From contig JBBRUT010000144.1 in assembly GCA_038247555.1 (NCBI GenBank), positions 1 through 8,632 on the forward strand: 8,632 nucleotides of DNA, read 5' to 3'. How positions within the stretch are numbered: the stretch's first letter is position 1; each line of letters opens with the position of its first letter. The notes under the pieces were generated by a model that was not told where the DNA came from, did no database searches, and worked only from the letters and a program-made list of their open reading frames with translations. Below are positions 1-6,124 of this stretch, piece by piece. The DNA comes from JAHBXL01 sp038247555 (GTDB taxonomy: Bacteria > Planctomycetota > Phycisphaerae > Phycisphaerales > UBA1924). Made by a program: the position numbers and the translations under genes.

Positions 1-60
1 ATGGTCGCGGATCCGTATGAGCCGGATGTCTTGCTGACTTCAAGCCGGGCCGGCGCTTGA
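1..60 (+). CDS. Possible 3' end of an upstream gene
   Basis: Frame 1 is open from the window edge to a TGA at 58-60 and reads through ...YEPDVLLTSSRAGA. The window also happens to begin with ATG in this frame, but a 19-residue gene is improbable, so a truncated C-terminus is the better reading. Codon composition fits the neighbourhood, but the stretch is too short to be decisive. No family is recognisable. A GC-rich stem-loop (52-65) overlaps the stop codon. Confidence 0.3.
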   Translation: MVADPYEPDVLLTSSRAGA

Positions 61-65
61 GCGCC
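52..65. other. GC stem-loop overlapping a stop codon
   Basis: GGCGC (52-56), loop TTGA (57-60) and GCGCC (61-65) form a perfect 5-bp stem. It covers the TGA that closes the reading frame entering the window. No T-run follows, so it is not a classical intrinsic terminator; it could act as a 3'-end stabiliser. It may also be chance in GC-rich DNA. Confidence 0.3.
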
Positions 66-125
66 ACCGCATTCTGTATTCGCAAGTCTCGTCGTAACCC
101 GCAGAGGCCGTAGACTGCACCCGCC

Positions 126-602
126 ATGCACGTCACCGACGACCGCGGCCGCCGCGTCAAACTCCTCTCCCACCGCAAGCTTGGTGTGCTCCCCGGCATC
201 CCGAGCCCTATCCCCATGGATGCACGCCACCGCATGTACGCGGAACGTCAAGAAGTCCAGTGGTCCCGCGATGTCCTGATTTCGATTGTCATCGGCCTGC
301 TCTTCCTCTTCCTCTGGGCCACAATGTGTGTCATCTTCGCGCCACGCATGATCCACTGGGTCACCGCCCCGCCGCTCTTCAAAGGCCTGCTGATGGGCGT
401 CCTGCCCTCTCTCCCGCTGCCACTGCTCATCTACTTCATGATCCGCGCCGGTCGCCACCGCATCGCGCGCATCATCATCAAGCACGGATTCTGTGCCGTA
501 TGCGGCTATGCACTCACCGGCCTCGACCCCGCCGATGATCGTTGCACCATCTGCCCGGAATGCGGCTCAGCATGGCGATTGCCGACGCTCATGAACAAGT
601 AA
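126..602 (+). CDS. Two-helix membrane protein with C-terminal zinc ribbon
   Basis: A 158-residue protein. Residues 1-49 are polar and Arg/His-rich. Two hydrophobic helices follow at about 50-71 and 84-106, joined by a short loop containing PP. After a basic stretch comes a Cys-pair module: CAVCGYALTGL at 123-133 and CPECG at 143-147, with an additional C140. Two CxxC knuckles of this spacing (C123/C126 and C143/C146) suggest a structural zinc ribbon facing the cytoplasm. Short proteins with helices and a CxxCGYxLxGL...CPECG tail are familiar as uncharacterised proteins in planctomycete genomes; no function is known to me. The ATG at 126 gives the longest form but lacks a good ribosome binding site. 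ATGs at 216 and 234 are alternatives that keep both helices. A TAGACT (111-116) just upstream resembles a -10 box without a clear -35. Confidence 0.75.
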   Translation: MHVTDDRGRRVKLLSHRKLGVLPGIPSPIPMDARHRMYAERQEVQWSRDVLISIVIGLLFLFLWATMCVIFAPRMIHWVTAPPLFKGLLMGVLPSLPLPLLIYFMIRAGRHRIARIIIKHGFCAVCGYALTGLDPADDRCTICPECGSAWRLPTLMNK

Positions 603-645
603 TGCGCTCCCAGCCAACACATTACTTGGCGGTCGTCTGCCACAA

Positions 646-703
646 GGGTTGCCCATCGTTGCGCGAGTCAACATCCTCTGCGAGCTGTGAATCTAGGCAA
701 CCC
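646..703. repeat. 8-bp inverted repeat in the gap before the lipoprotein gene
   Basis: GGGTTGCC (646-653) is mirrored exactly by GGCAACCC (696-703), with a 42-nt interior that itself contains GTTG...CAAC (658-661 and 669-672). No coding frame in 603-811 looks real. The arrangement could be a structured transcript or a regulator site, but an 8-bp match in GC-rich DNA may be coincidental. Confidence 0.3.
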
Positions 704-747
704 ATGCCGCCTGCCCACCATACAACACAGTGAATCCCCCTCGCATT

Positions 748-783
748 CCACGCGCTTGCGTGGCCCCGGCCACCTTCGGTGGC
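748..783 (+). promoter_or_regulatory. Tandem stem-loops upstream of lipoprotein gene
   Basis: Two perfect 6-bp stems lie 5 nt apart. The first is CCACGC (748-753), loop GCTT, GCGTGG (758-763). The second is GCCACC (769-774), loop TTC, GGTGGC (778-783). They sit 29 nt before the ATG at 812, just ahead of its AAAGG ribosome binding site (799-803). The second is followed by CACC, not a T-run, so a leader structure or protein-binding element is likelier than a terminator. They match no riboswitch family I know. Confidence 0.35.
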
Positions 784-811
784 ACCTTTGACTCAAGCAA
801 AGGTTCACACA

Positions 812-1303
812 ATGAAGATCTGTTCACGTCTCCACGCGTCCTTTCAACGCCGCGGCCACCGCACAGCCGCTGTGCGCGCTGCCCTGCCGCTCGCGCTTGC
901 CGCGCTGGCCATCATCGCCACGGGCTGCTCCTCATCCGTCGAGCGCCGCGCCGACGCATGGGGCGGCGAAGGTACCCACACCTCCAAAGCTACCGCCGCG
1001 CGCAGTTCCGCTCCCTCGCAGGGCGGCTCGTGGGAACTTCTCTTTCAATCTCCCAGCGTGGCCGCGCACGCGGATGGCCCCGAATACGCCCGCCGCGATG
1101 CCTCTCTGAATCCCCGCGGCAATGAGCCCCTCACCGCCCTGAGTGACTGGCCCGAAGCCCCCCGCGCGGACCTCTCCCGAAGCCGCAGCATCCGCGTCCG
1201 CGACAGCGAAAGCACGTTCATCTACTACTTCCCCTCGACCGACCATCGCGGCGGACACCGCCACTCCGGCCACTCGTTCCACCACTCAAGCTGGTGGTAT
1301 TGA
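812..1303 (+). CDS. Small lipoprotein with His/Trp-rich C-terminus
   Basis: A 163-residue exported lipoprotein. A long Arg-rich N-region (about residues 1-22) leads into a hydrophobic stretch ending ALAIIATGC, a lipobox with lipidated Cys39. The mature part is Ser/Ala/Arg-rich and low in recognisable folds. It contains WPEAPRADLSRSRSIRVR (about 113-130), a short hydrophobic FIYYFP, and a tail RGGHRHSGHSFHHSSWWY with six histidines and two tryptophans, which might bind metal or simply be low complexity. I chose the ATG at 812 because AAAGG (799-803) lies 8 nt ahead; a GTG at 779 would add 11 residues and fall inside an upstream hairpin. The metallo-hydrolase gene begins 42 nt downstream and may be cotranscribed. 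I do not recognise the family. Confidence 0.7.
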   Translation: MKICSRLHASFQRRGHRTAAVRAALPLALAALAIIATGCSSSVERRADAWGGEGTHTSKATAARSSAPSQGGSWELLFQSPSVAAHADGPEYARRDASLNPRGNEPLTALSDWPEAPRADLSRSRSIRVRDSESTFIYYFPSTDHRGGHRHSGHSFHHSSWWY

Positions 1304-1345
1304 CACCCCCCCGCCACTCCGCCACTTCCCTCCGTACGCTCCCCC

Positions 1346-2203
1346 GTGCGTTTCACCTTCCTCGGCACAGGCACCAGCGCGGGCGTCCCCCTCATCGCCT
1401 GCTCCTGCGCGGTCTGCACCTCCGCCGACCCGCGCGACAAGCGTCTCCGCACCGGCGCATGCCTGCAGTTCACGGACGCCGGCGGGCGCGAACGCACGAT
1501 CCTCATCGACACCACCCCCGACCTGCGCCAGCAGGCGCTCCGCGCAGGCCTCACGCGCTGCGATGCGATCCTTTATACCCACAACCACGTCGATCACACC
1601 TTCGGCCTCGATGATGTCCGCCGCTTCAACGCTGCACAGAACGCGCCGATCGATGTCTATGCCGAAGCGCACACGCTCGGCCACCTCCGCCGCGTGTACC
1701 AGCACATCTTCGAGGCCGCGCACAACGTCAACCAGTCGTTTGTCGCGACACTGATCGTACACGAACTCAATCCCGACAAGCCGCTGGATTTGTTTGGTGT
1801 GCGGTTCACACCGATCCGGCTGTTGCACGGGCGGCTACCGGTGCTGGGCTTCCGTATCGAACCCCAGGACGCAGGGTCCCAGGACACGGGACCGTTCCCC
1901 CTCGCCTACTGCACCGACGTCTCCGCCATACCGCCCGAATCCTGGCGGCTCTTCCGAGGCGTCAAAACCCTGGTCCTCGATGCCCTCCGCCCGCGCCACC
2001 ACCCCACCCACTTCACACTCGACCAGGCCATCAACGTCGCCCAGCGCGTCGAAGCAGCGCACACCTACTTCATCCACATGTCCCACGACCTCGCGCACGA
2101 GGCCACCAACGCCGAGCTCCCCGACGGGATGCAGCTTGCGCATGATGGGCTGGTTCTGGGGTCTGAACAGCACTTGGGGTTTTCGCTTGACAGGGGGGGG
2201 TAG
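1346..2203 (+). CDS. MBL-fold metallo-hydrolase, PhnP-like
   Basis: A 285-residue metallo-beta-lactamase-fold hydrolase. It opens with FLGTGTSAGVP, typical of the PhnP/RNase Z side of the superfamily. Next comes a Cys cluster CSCAVC (C19, C21, C24), which in E. coli PhnP helps bind a structural zinc. The metal-binding THNHVDH motif (H79, H81, D83, H84) follows, with later ligand candidates H161, D191 in YCTDVS, and FIHMSHDL (H244 and H247). PhnP hydrolyses cyclic ribose phosphates in the C-P lyase pathway. No other phn genes are visible here, so the true substrate is uncertain; a general phosphodiesterase role is reasonable. Start is GTG at 1346, immediately before RFTFLGTG, with no clear ribosome binding site, so it may depend on the lipoprotein gene upstream. 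The gene ends in AGG GGG GGG TAG; that G-run lies inside the next operon's promoter. Confidence 0.88.
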   Translation: MRFTFLGTGTSAGVPLIACSCAVCTSADPRDKRLRTGACLQFTDAGGRERTILIDTTPDLRQQALRAGLTRCDAILYTHNHVDHTFGLDDVRRFNAAQNAPIDVYAEAHTLGHLRRVYQHIFEAAHNVNQSFVATLIVHELNPDKPLDLFGVRFTPIRLLHGRLPVLGFRIEPQDAGSQDTGPFPLAYCTDVSAIPPESWRLFRGVKTLVLDALRPRHHPTHFTLDQAINVAQRVEAAHTYFIHMSHDLAHEATNAELPDGMQLAHDGLVLGSEQHLGFSLDRGG

Positions 2204-2214
2204 GGGAGTATGCT
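2187..2214 (+). promoter_or_regulatory. Sigma70-like promoter for the 2250-4721 operon
   Basis: TTGACA (2187-2192) is a perfect -35 box. After 16 bp comes TATGCT (2209-2214), a 4/6 match to the -10 consensus. An alternative is the extended -10 TGC-TAGATT (2211-2219). The spacer begins with eight consecutive G (2193-2200). The -35 and most of the spacer lie in or over the last codons and stop of the metallo-hydrolase gene. The predicted start is about 20-30 nt ahead of the GTG at 2250. Confidence 0.55.
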
Positions 2215-2249
2215 AGATTTGCTTTGGTCGAACTCGTCGAGGAGGGTCC

Positions 2250-2951
2250 GTGCTCAAGCGCAACCCCAATCCCGCTCGATGTGTTTCCCTTCCGGCGATT
2301 GCTCGCCGCGGCTTTTCTCTCATCGAACTCGTGATGATTATCGGGATCCTGATGATCCTGATTGGCTTGGTTTTGCCGGCGATCGGGCGATCAATGGCGG
2401 CGGGACGGCAAACCCGCGTCCTTGCAGCGATCCAGCAGGCTGCGGCGCTGACTGAAATGTACTGCACTGCCTATCGAGACACGTACCCGCTACCCGAGGC
2501 AGACTTGCTCCTTACGTCACTTTGGCCTGAGAATATGGTCCGGGCAGGCTTGCTTTTACGATCGGAAGATGCCGACCCGGATGGGTTCAAAAGGTACGGC
2601 AGGCTTAACATTGGCCTCTCGAAATGTATGTTCTATGATCACAATCGAATGCATCCTGGGCGAACAGAACCTGAGGAGCAGCAGAGGCCATCGCCAGTCC
2701 GGTCGACAGATGTGACGTTTCCGTCTCTGAAGGGGCTCTTTCGAACCATTACCGTGAATGATGGCAAGATCGAAACTCTTTGGTGCTGCGTTGAAGGCGT
2801 CCCCAAAGGTCCTGTCGCATTCGCGGATGGAAGTGCATCAGTTCAATACTGGAAAGACTTGCTTCCGAAGAGCGGACTCTACTTCGAGAATGGTATTGGT
2901 TTACCGGTTTCATCGACGTGGGGCGGAGTACGGGGGCGAGACAAGCAGTAG
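2250..2951 (+). CDS. Prepilin-like protein with N-terminal methylation motif
   Basis: A 233-residue pseudopilin-like protein. The prepilin peptidase site is ARRG|FSLIELVMI: cleavage after G21, F22 as the first mature residue, E26 as the conserved Glu5, and a hydrophobic helix running to about residue 45. The C-terminal part contains GPVAFADGSASVQYW (188-201), which resembles the ADGS ending of the DUF1559-type prepilin-like proteins so numerous in planctomycetes. Those usually start with the same cleavage motif and have no known individual function. The start is GTG at 2250, preceded by GAGGAGGG (2239-2246), a strong but unusually close ribosome binding site. It is the first gene of an apparent four-gene + strand operon. 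Cysteines at 72, 126, 179 and 180 would be extracytoplasmic, relevant given the MauE-like gene downstream. Confidence 0.85.
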   Translation: MLKRNPNPARCVSLPAIARRGFSLIELVMIIGILMILIGLVLPAIGRSMAAGRQTRVLAAIQQAAALTEMYCTAYRDTYPLPEADLLLTSLWPENMVRAGLLLRSEDADPDGFKRYGRLNIGLSKCMFYDHNRMHPGRTEPEEQQRPSPVRSTDVTFPSLKGLFRTITVNDGKIETLWCCVEGVPKGPVAFADGSASVQYWKDLLPKSGLYFENGIGLPVSSTWGGVRGRDKQ

Positions 2952-2983
2952 ATCTATTCACACTTATTCAACGCGGAGGTAGC

Positions 2984-3379
2984 ATGACTCGCATTACACT
3001 GTTTGCTGCACTTGCCGGAACGTGTGCCGCTGCTTGCGCAGCGTGGGCTGCGTGCGAAGGCACTAAGAACAACTGTTCATATGCTGGCGGCACGTTCTGT
3101 AACGGCTCCACGACTGTGTGTTCCGCCGGTCTCGCCCCTGTTTCTGGCGACGGCATCACGTGTACCAGCCAATTCAAGGCCGAGGGCCAGTGTCATGTTT
3201 ATTCAAATTGCGCAGCGGGAGGCTGTTCGAGCACTCCGGGTGGCTACACCAATCTTAATTGTCAAAGCTCGACTGGTCCTCAGCAGTGCTGCTTTTGCGA
3301 GACGCATGTTACGTCCTATGGCTCGGGAATCGAGTACTTTTTTTGCAGCGAGTCAGAACCCTGCACAGCTACCCGATGA
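2984..3379 (+). CDS. Cys-rich secreted protein
   Basis: A 131-residue protein not recognised by family. The N-terminus (MTRITLFAALAGTCAAAC...AAWA) is a Sec signal peptide with likely cleavage around residue 22, after AWA. The mature portion of about 109 residues holds 14 cysteines, including CCFC, with Gly/Ser/Thr-rich spacers and little hydrophobic core, so the fold is probably held together by disulfides. I chose the ATG at 2984 because GGAGGT (2975-2980) lies directly ahead and it begins the signal peptide; an in-frame start at 2918 would bury the signal internally. The stop TGA overlaps the next gene's ATG (ATGA at 3376-3379), implying translational coupling. With a MauE-like membrane protein in the same operon, it is a plausible client for oxidative folding (inference). 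Confidence 0.75.
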   Translation: MTRITLFAALAGTCAAACAAWAACEGTKNNCSYAGGTFCNGSTTVCSAGLAPVSGDGITCTSQFKAEGQCHVYSNCAAGGCSSTPGGYTNLNCQSSTGPQQCCFCETHVTSYGSGIEYFFCSESEPCTATR

Positions 3380-4242
3380 ACCTGCTCTCGACCAACTTGC
3401 AGGCGGGATTGTGGCTTGGCTGCGCAATCGCGCTATCTCCAATCACCTACCAAGACTGGCAACTTCGTGTCGAGTCTAGCCTTCCACAACCAGCTTTCGT
3501 TGAGACGGTATTTCAAGTCGGTGCCACTAATTTGAACGCGGCAGGATACGATATGGGAAGCGGCGCATGGTACCGCTACCTCGACGGACGTGCTTGGGGT
3601 CACATTCCCGGCGTTGGAACCTTTTCTGGCCAAGCGGGTTCGAAGCTGACTCCATCACCTGGCGCTGACCGGGACCCTGTTGTCGAGCACATGATCTTTC
3701 CGTTCATACTGATGAGACGAGTTCTCGATCGACCCGAGTCGGTGGTGAGTGCCCAACGGGATGGTGACAGGTGGAAGCTAGTCGTTAGCTCTCCCGAGCG
3801 AGCAGGTGGTGAAGCGATCGCAATCGAACTCGATTCTGCTGGCAACGTCACGGCGGTCGGAATTGTCGGATCGCCCGATCTCCTTTTCTATCCAGATGGT
3901 GCTCCGGAGGGTTACGCGATCGGATTTCTCAAGGGGCTGCCTGTAGCAGTGACAATTGATGCGGCCACCGTCAAACCTCCCGGCACGGCAATCGCTCCCG
4001 CGTTCAGGCTGAAGGATATAGAAGAACTTGTTAACCATGTTCGATCACGGGAAGCAGAACTTCGAATCGCAAGATCAAAAGAAAATGCAACAGTTCAACC
4101 TAGCCTTGCGCCCGGCGAGGCTTTTCCTGGCGGGCCGATCCGCGCAGCACCGGAGAAACGGTACGGCCCTGCGTTCCTCGTAGCGGGGGTTGTAGTGGTC
4201 CTTGTTGGAGGATTCGCATGGTGGAGACGCCGCGGCGACTAA
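3376..4242 (+). CDS. Secreted protein with C-terminal membrane anchor
   Basis: A 288-residue protein of unrecognised family. A weak signal or anchor sequence (AGLWLGCAIALSP, about 10-22) is followed by a soluble domain with WYRYLDGRAWGHIPGVG (about 65-81) and beta-strand-like stretches such as RWKLVVSS, AIAIELDSAGNVTAVGIVG and GLPVAVTIDA. A charged, possibly helical segment (KDIEELVNHVRSREAELRIA) precedes a Pro/Gly-rich linker and a single helix LVAGVVVVLVGGFAWW, ending RRRGD. That predicts an external domain anchored at its C-terminus with a basic cytoplasmic stub. Translation from ATG 3376 is coupled to the Cys-rich gene by ATGA. An upstream in-frame TTG (3259) lies wholly inside that gene and was not used. 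The last 25 nt overlap the MauE-like gene, whose ribosome binding site (4207-4211) lies within this gene. A LolA-like fold was considered but is not supported by any clear motif. Confidence 0.72.
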   Translation: MNLLSTNLQAGLWLGCAIALSPITYQDWQLRVESSLPQPAFVETVFQVGATNLNAAGYDMGSGAWYRYLDGRAWGHIPGVGTFSGQAGSKLTPSPGADRDPVVEHMIFPFILMRRVLDRPESVVSAQRDGDRWKLVVSSPERAGGEAIAIELDSAGNVTAVGIVGSPDLLFYPDGAPEGYAIGFLKGLPVAVTIDAATVKPPGTAIAPAFRLKDIEELVNHVRSREAELRIARSKENATVQPSLAPGEAFPGGPIRAAPEKRYGPAFLVAGVVVVLVGGFAWWRRRGD

Positions 4243-4721
4243 AGCTCCATGAACTGCTCCGCGTCCTTGTGTGCATGATTGCCCTCGGCACCGGATTGAC
4301 GCTTCTCGTCGCCGCAGGACTGAAGCTGGCAGATCTACCTGCCTTCGCTGATGCCCTGCAGCGCCAGCACGCAATGACGGAACAAGTCTCTGAGTGGGTG
4401 CCTGCGGCGATCGCTGCCGCTCAACTGACACTCGGGGCAATAGCGATCTGGTTCTTGCTCCGGCACCGGCGGGCGGAAGCTTACATAACTCTTGCCTTGG
4501 CTTTCTGTGGCTTTACTGCATATAGTGCCTGGCTGGTCAGTAACCCGCCCACGCTGCCCGCTCCCTGCGGCTGCGGCTTCTCTGCCGGACTGTACTCTGT
4601 AGATGATTGGCGAGTTTCCACCCTTGCAAACTGTGCGTTCGCGATGGGCTTCGCTGCGGTTGCGGCAGCGCCATCCCGCGCGGAATGCACTGACCCAGTT
4701 TCTTCAACATCGCTCGTTTGA
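4218..4721 (+). CDS. MauE/DoxX-like redox membrane protein
   Basis: A 167-residue polytopic protein with four hydrophobic helices at about 14-37, 61-81, 88-107 and 134-151. Helix 1 ends AAGLKLADLPAF, the usual MauE/DoxX-type Gly-Leu-Lys turn. Between helices 3 and 4 is PAPCGCGFS (C117 and C119), and helix 4 begins with NCAF (C139); an extra Cys (C97) lies in helix 3. MauE is needed for maturation of the disulfide-rich methylamine dehydrogenase, and relatives are generally linked to thiol/disulfide exchange at the membrane. No other mau genes are present, so here it more likely serves the Cys-rich secreted protein of the same operon (inference). The ATG at 4218 is well supported by GGAGG (4207-4211) with 6-nt spacing, and overlaps the preceding gene by 25 nt. 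It is the last gene of the operon; the convergent aminotransferase gene ends 15 nt beyond. Confidence 0.8.
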   Translation: MVETPRRLKLHELLRVLVCMIALGTGLTLLVAAGLKLADLPAFADALQRQHAMTEQVSEWVPAAIAAAQLTLGAIAIWFLLRHRRAEAYITLALAFCGFTAYSAWLVSNPPTLPAPCGCGFSAGLYSVDDWRVSTLANCAFAMGFAAVAAAPSRAECTDPVSSTSLV

Positions 4722-4738
4722 GCAGCGAGGCCTGCCTC
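4712..4738. terminator. Small palindromes between convergent genes
   Basis: The 15-nt gap between two convergent stops is flanked by short hairpins: GCTC-GTTT-GAGC (4712-4723) covers the MauE-like stop, and GAGGC-CT-GCCTC (4727-4738) reaches the aminotransferase stop. Stems are only 4-5 bp and no T-run follows on either strand, so intrinsic termination is doubtful. Confidence 0.25.
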
Positions 4739-5954
4739 ACGCTCGGTACGCGTCCGCCACCTTCCGCAGTGCATCCTCAACAGTCTTGAAGTGTTCTTCG
4801 GTCAGGCCGTGGTGCATCGGCAGCGCGAACACCTGCTGGCACAGCTTCTCCGCCACCGGGTTCGAGGCCCCGCCATCCTTCACAAACTGGCTGAACGCCG
4901 GCTGCCGCGTCAGCGGACGCGGATAGTGCACCGCAGTCGGCACGCCCTCGGCCTTCATCGCATCGCAGAACTGGTCCCGCGTGCACACAAACTTGCTCGG
5001 ATCGATTCGCGCGATGTACAGGTGATACGCGCTCACCGCGCCCGGCGTCGTCCTGGGCGTGATCAGGCCGGGAATCGACGACACAATCTTGTCGTACCGC
5101 GCTGCGGCCTCCTGCCGCTTCTGCGTCTCGGCCTCCAGCCGATCCAGCCGCGAGCAGCCGATCGCGCCGGTGATGTCGTTCATCCGGTAGTTGTACCCCA
5201 CCTGCTCGTGGAGGTACTTGTCGGTCTCGCCGTGGCTCCGCAGCAGCTTGATCTGCCGCGCCAGCGCATCGTCGTTGCACGTGATCATCCCGCCCTCGCC
5301 CGTCGCCAGGTTTTTGGTCGCATAGAACGAATACGTCACCGCATCGCCGAACGCGCCGATTCCCTTCCCCTTGTACGTCGCAAGGTGCGCCTGCGCCGCG
5401 TCATAGATCACTTTCAGTTTGTGCTTCCCAGCCAGCGCCTGCACCGCATCGATATCCACCGGGCAGCCGTACAGGTGCGTCGCGGCGATCGCCCGCGTCC
5501 TGGACGTGATCTTCTTCGCGGCATCCGCCATATCGATCTGCATCGTGTCGGGCAGTGCATCCACGAAGATCGGGTTCCCGCCCCGCGCCACCACCATCGA
5601 CACGGTCGCGATGTACGTCCACGCCGGCACCAGCACATCATCGCCGCGTTCAAACAGCGGCTCATACGCAAGCTGCAGCGCGCATGTGCCATTGGCGCAA
5701 GTCATCGCGTGCTTCGCGCCGCTCATCTGCGCGATCCGCAGCTCGAGCTCATCGCATTTCTTCCACGCCCGCAGCATGCCGGACTTCAGCACCGCCACCG
5801 CCGCGTCAATGTCCTTCTCCGCCAGCGCTGTCTGCATAAACGGCACAACCGCCTTGCTCACCGGCGTTCCGCCGTTGATGGCAAGACCCGGATTCTCGGG
5901 AAGGGGCTTCGCGGCGGCAGAGAGGGCAGAAGACGGGGCAACAGCGGTGGCCAT
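4737..5954 (-). CDS. DegT/DnrJ/EryC1/StrS-family PLP aminotransferase
   Basis: A 405-residue fold-type I PLP enzyme, the usual length plus about 20 Ala/Ser/Pro-rich N-terminal residues. Landmarks are LAINGGTPVSK (24-34), HAMTCANGTCALQLA (82-96) for cofactor phosphate binding, VPAWTYIAT, VIYDAAQAH with the pyridine-binding Asp185, and SFYATKNLATGEGGM carrying the Schiff-base Lys214. Next come SHGE, GYNYRMNDI and a C-terminal AVHYPRPL. The family transaminates keto-sugar nucleotides (or related cyclitols), usually from glutamate, for surface polysaccharides or antibiotics. No glycosyltransferases or sugar-nucleotide genes are visible here, so the substrate is unknown. I chose the ATG at 5954 because AAGGAG (5963-5968) sits 8 nt upstream; the longer frame to 6026 would run through the REP-like repeat. 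The gene stands alone, with a REP-like repeat 27 nt upstream of its start. Confidence 0.93.
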   Translation of the reverse strand: MATAVAPSSALSAAAKPLPENPGLAINGGTPVSKAVVPFMQTALAEKDIDAAVAVLKSGMLRAWKKCDELELRIAQMSGAKHAMTCANGTCALQLAYEPLFERGDDVLVPAWTYIATVSMVVARGGNPIFVDALPDTMQIDMADAAKKITSRTRAIAATHLYGCPVDIDAVQALAGKHKLKVIYDAAQAHLATYKGKGIGAFGDAVTYSFYATKNLATGEGGMITCNDDALARQIKLLRSHGETDKYLHEQVGYNYRMNDITGAIGCSRLDRLEAETQKRQEAAARYDKIVSSIPGLITPRTTPGAVSAYHLYIARIDPSKFVCTRDQFCDAMKAEGVPTAVHYPRPLTRQPAFSQFVKDGGASNPVAEKLCQQVFALPMHHGLTEEHFKTVEDALRKVADAYRA

Positions 5955-5980
5955 CAGGGCGACTCCTTTATCGATGATAG

Positions 5981-6007
5981 GAGCCCGGAGCGCAAGCGAC
6001 GGGTTAC
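5981..6007 (-). repeat. REP-like palindrome, left copy
   Basis: On the minus strand it reads GTAACCCGTCGCTTGCGCTC then CGGGCTC. CCCG pairs with CGGG and an inner CGC-TT-GCG forms a nested stem, giving the imperfect hairpin typical of REP elements. It lies 27 nt upstream of the aminotransferase start, within its leader or promoter zone. It matches the inverted right copy at 24 of 27 positions; the three differences fall outside the paired CCCG/CGGG and CGC/GCG bases. Confidence 0.65.
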
Positions 6008-6045
6008 ACGAGGCCCGCAGGACCAACCACTTCGGCCGATCCGCA

Positions 6046-6069
6046 CCCGGATCTCACGCGACGGGCTAT
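6046..6069 (-). repeat. Degenerate REP-like copy
   Basis: Aligned at a 62-bp offset to the left copy, 19 of 24 positions agree, including the CCCGGA end and GCGACGGG. Orientation is the same as the left copy. The outer CCCG/CGGG stem is kept, while the inner stem is damaged. It is probably an older copy; because the match is imperfect, chance similarity cannot be fully excluded. Confidence 0.4.
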
Positions 6070-6124
6070 GCAGTGACCATCATGTGTCTTCCACCAACAA
6101 AGCGATCCTGATAATCTCCGAACC

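Noticed and set aside
1143..1828. Overlapping frames on both strands around the lipoprotein and metallo-hydrolase genes
   Set aside because: Low-complexity Ala/Pro/Arg/Ser shadows with no motifs; the metallo-hydrolase frame has a complete set of metal ligands.
3259..3375. TTG start extending the anchored protein upstream by 39 residues
   Set aside because: The extension lies entirely inside the Cys-rich gene and would bury the signal sequence; the ATGA junction at 3376 gives a natural coupled start.
3376..4242. LolA-like or other lipoprotein-carrier assignment for the anchored protein
   Set aside because: Only a vague beta-rich impression supports it; no diagnostic motif could be pointed to, and a C-terminal anchor is not typical of LolA.
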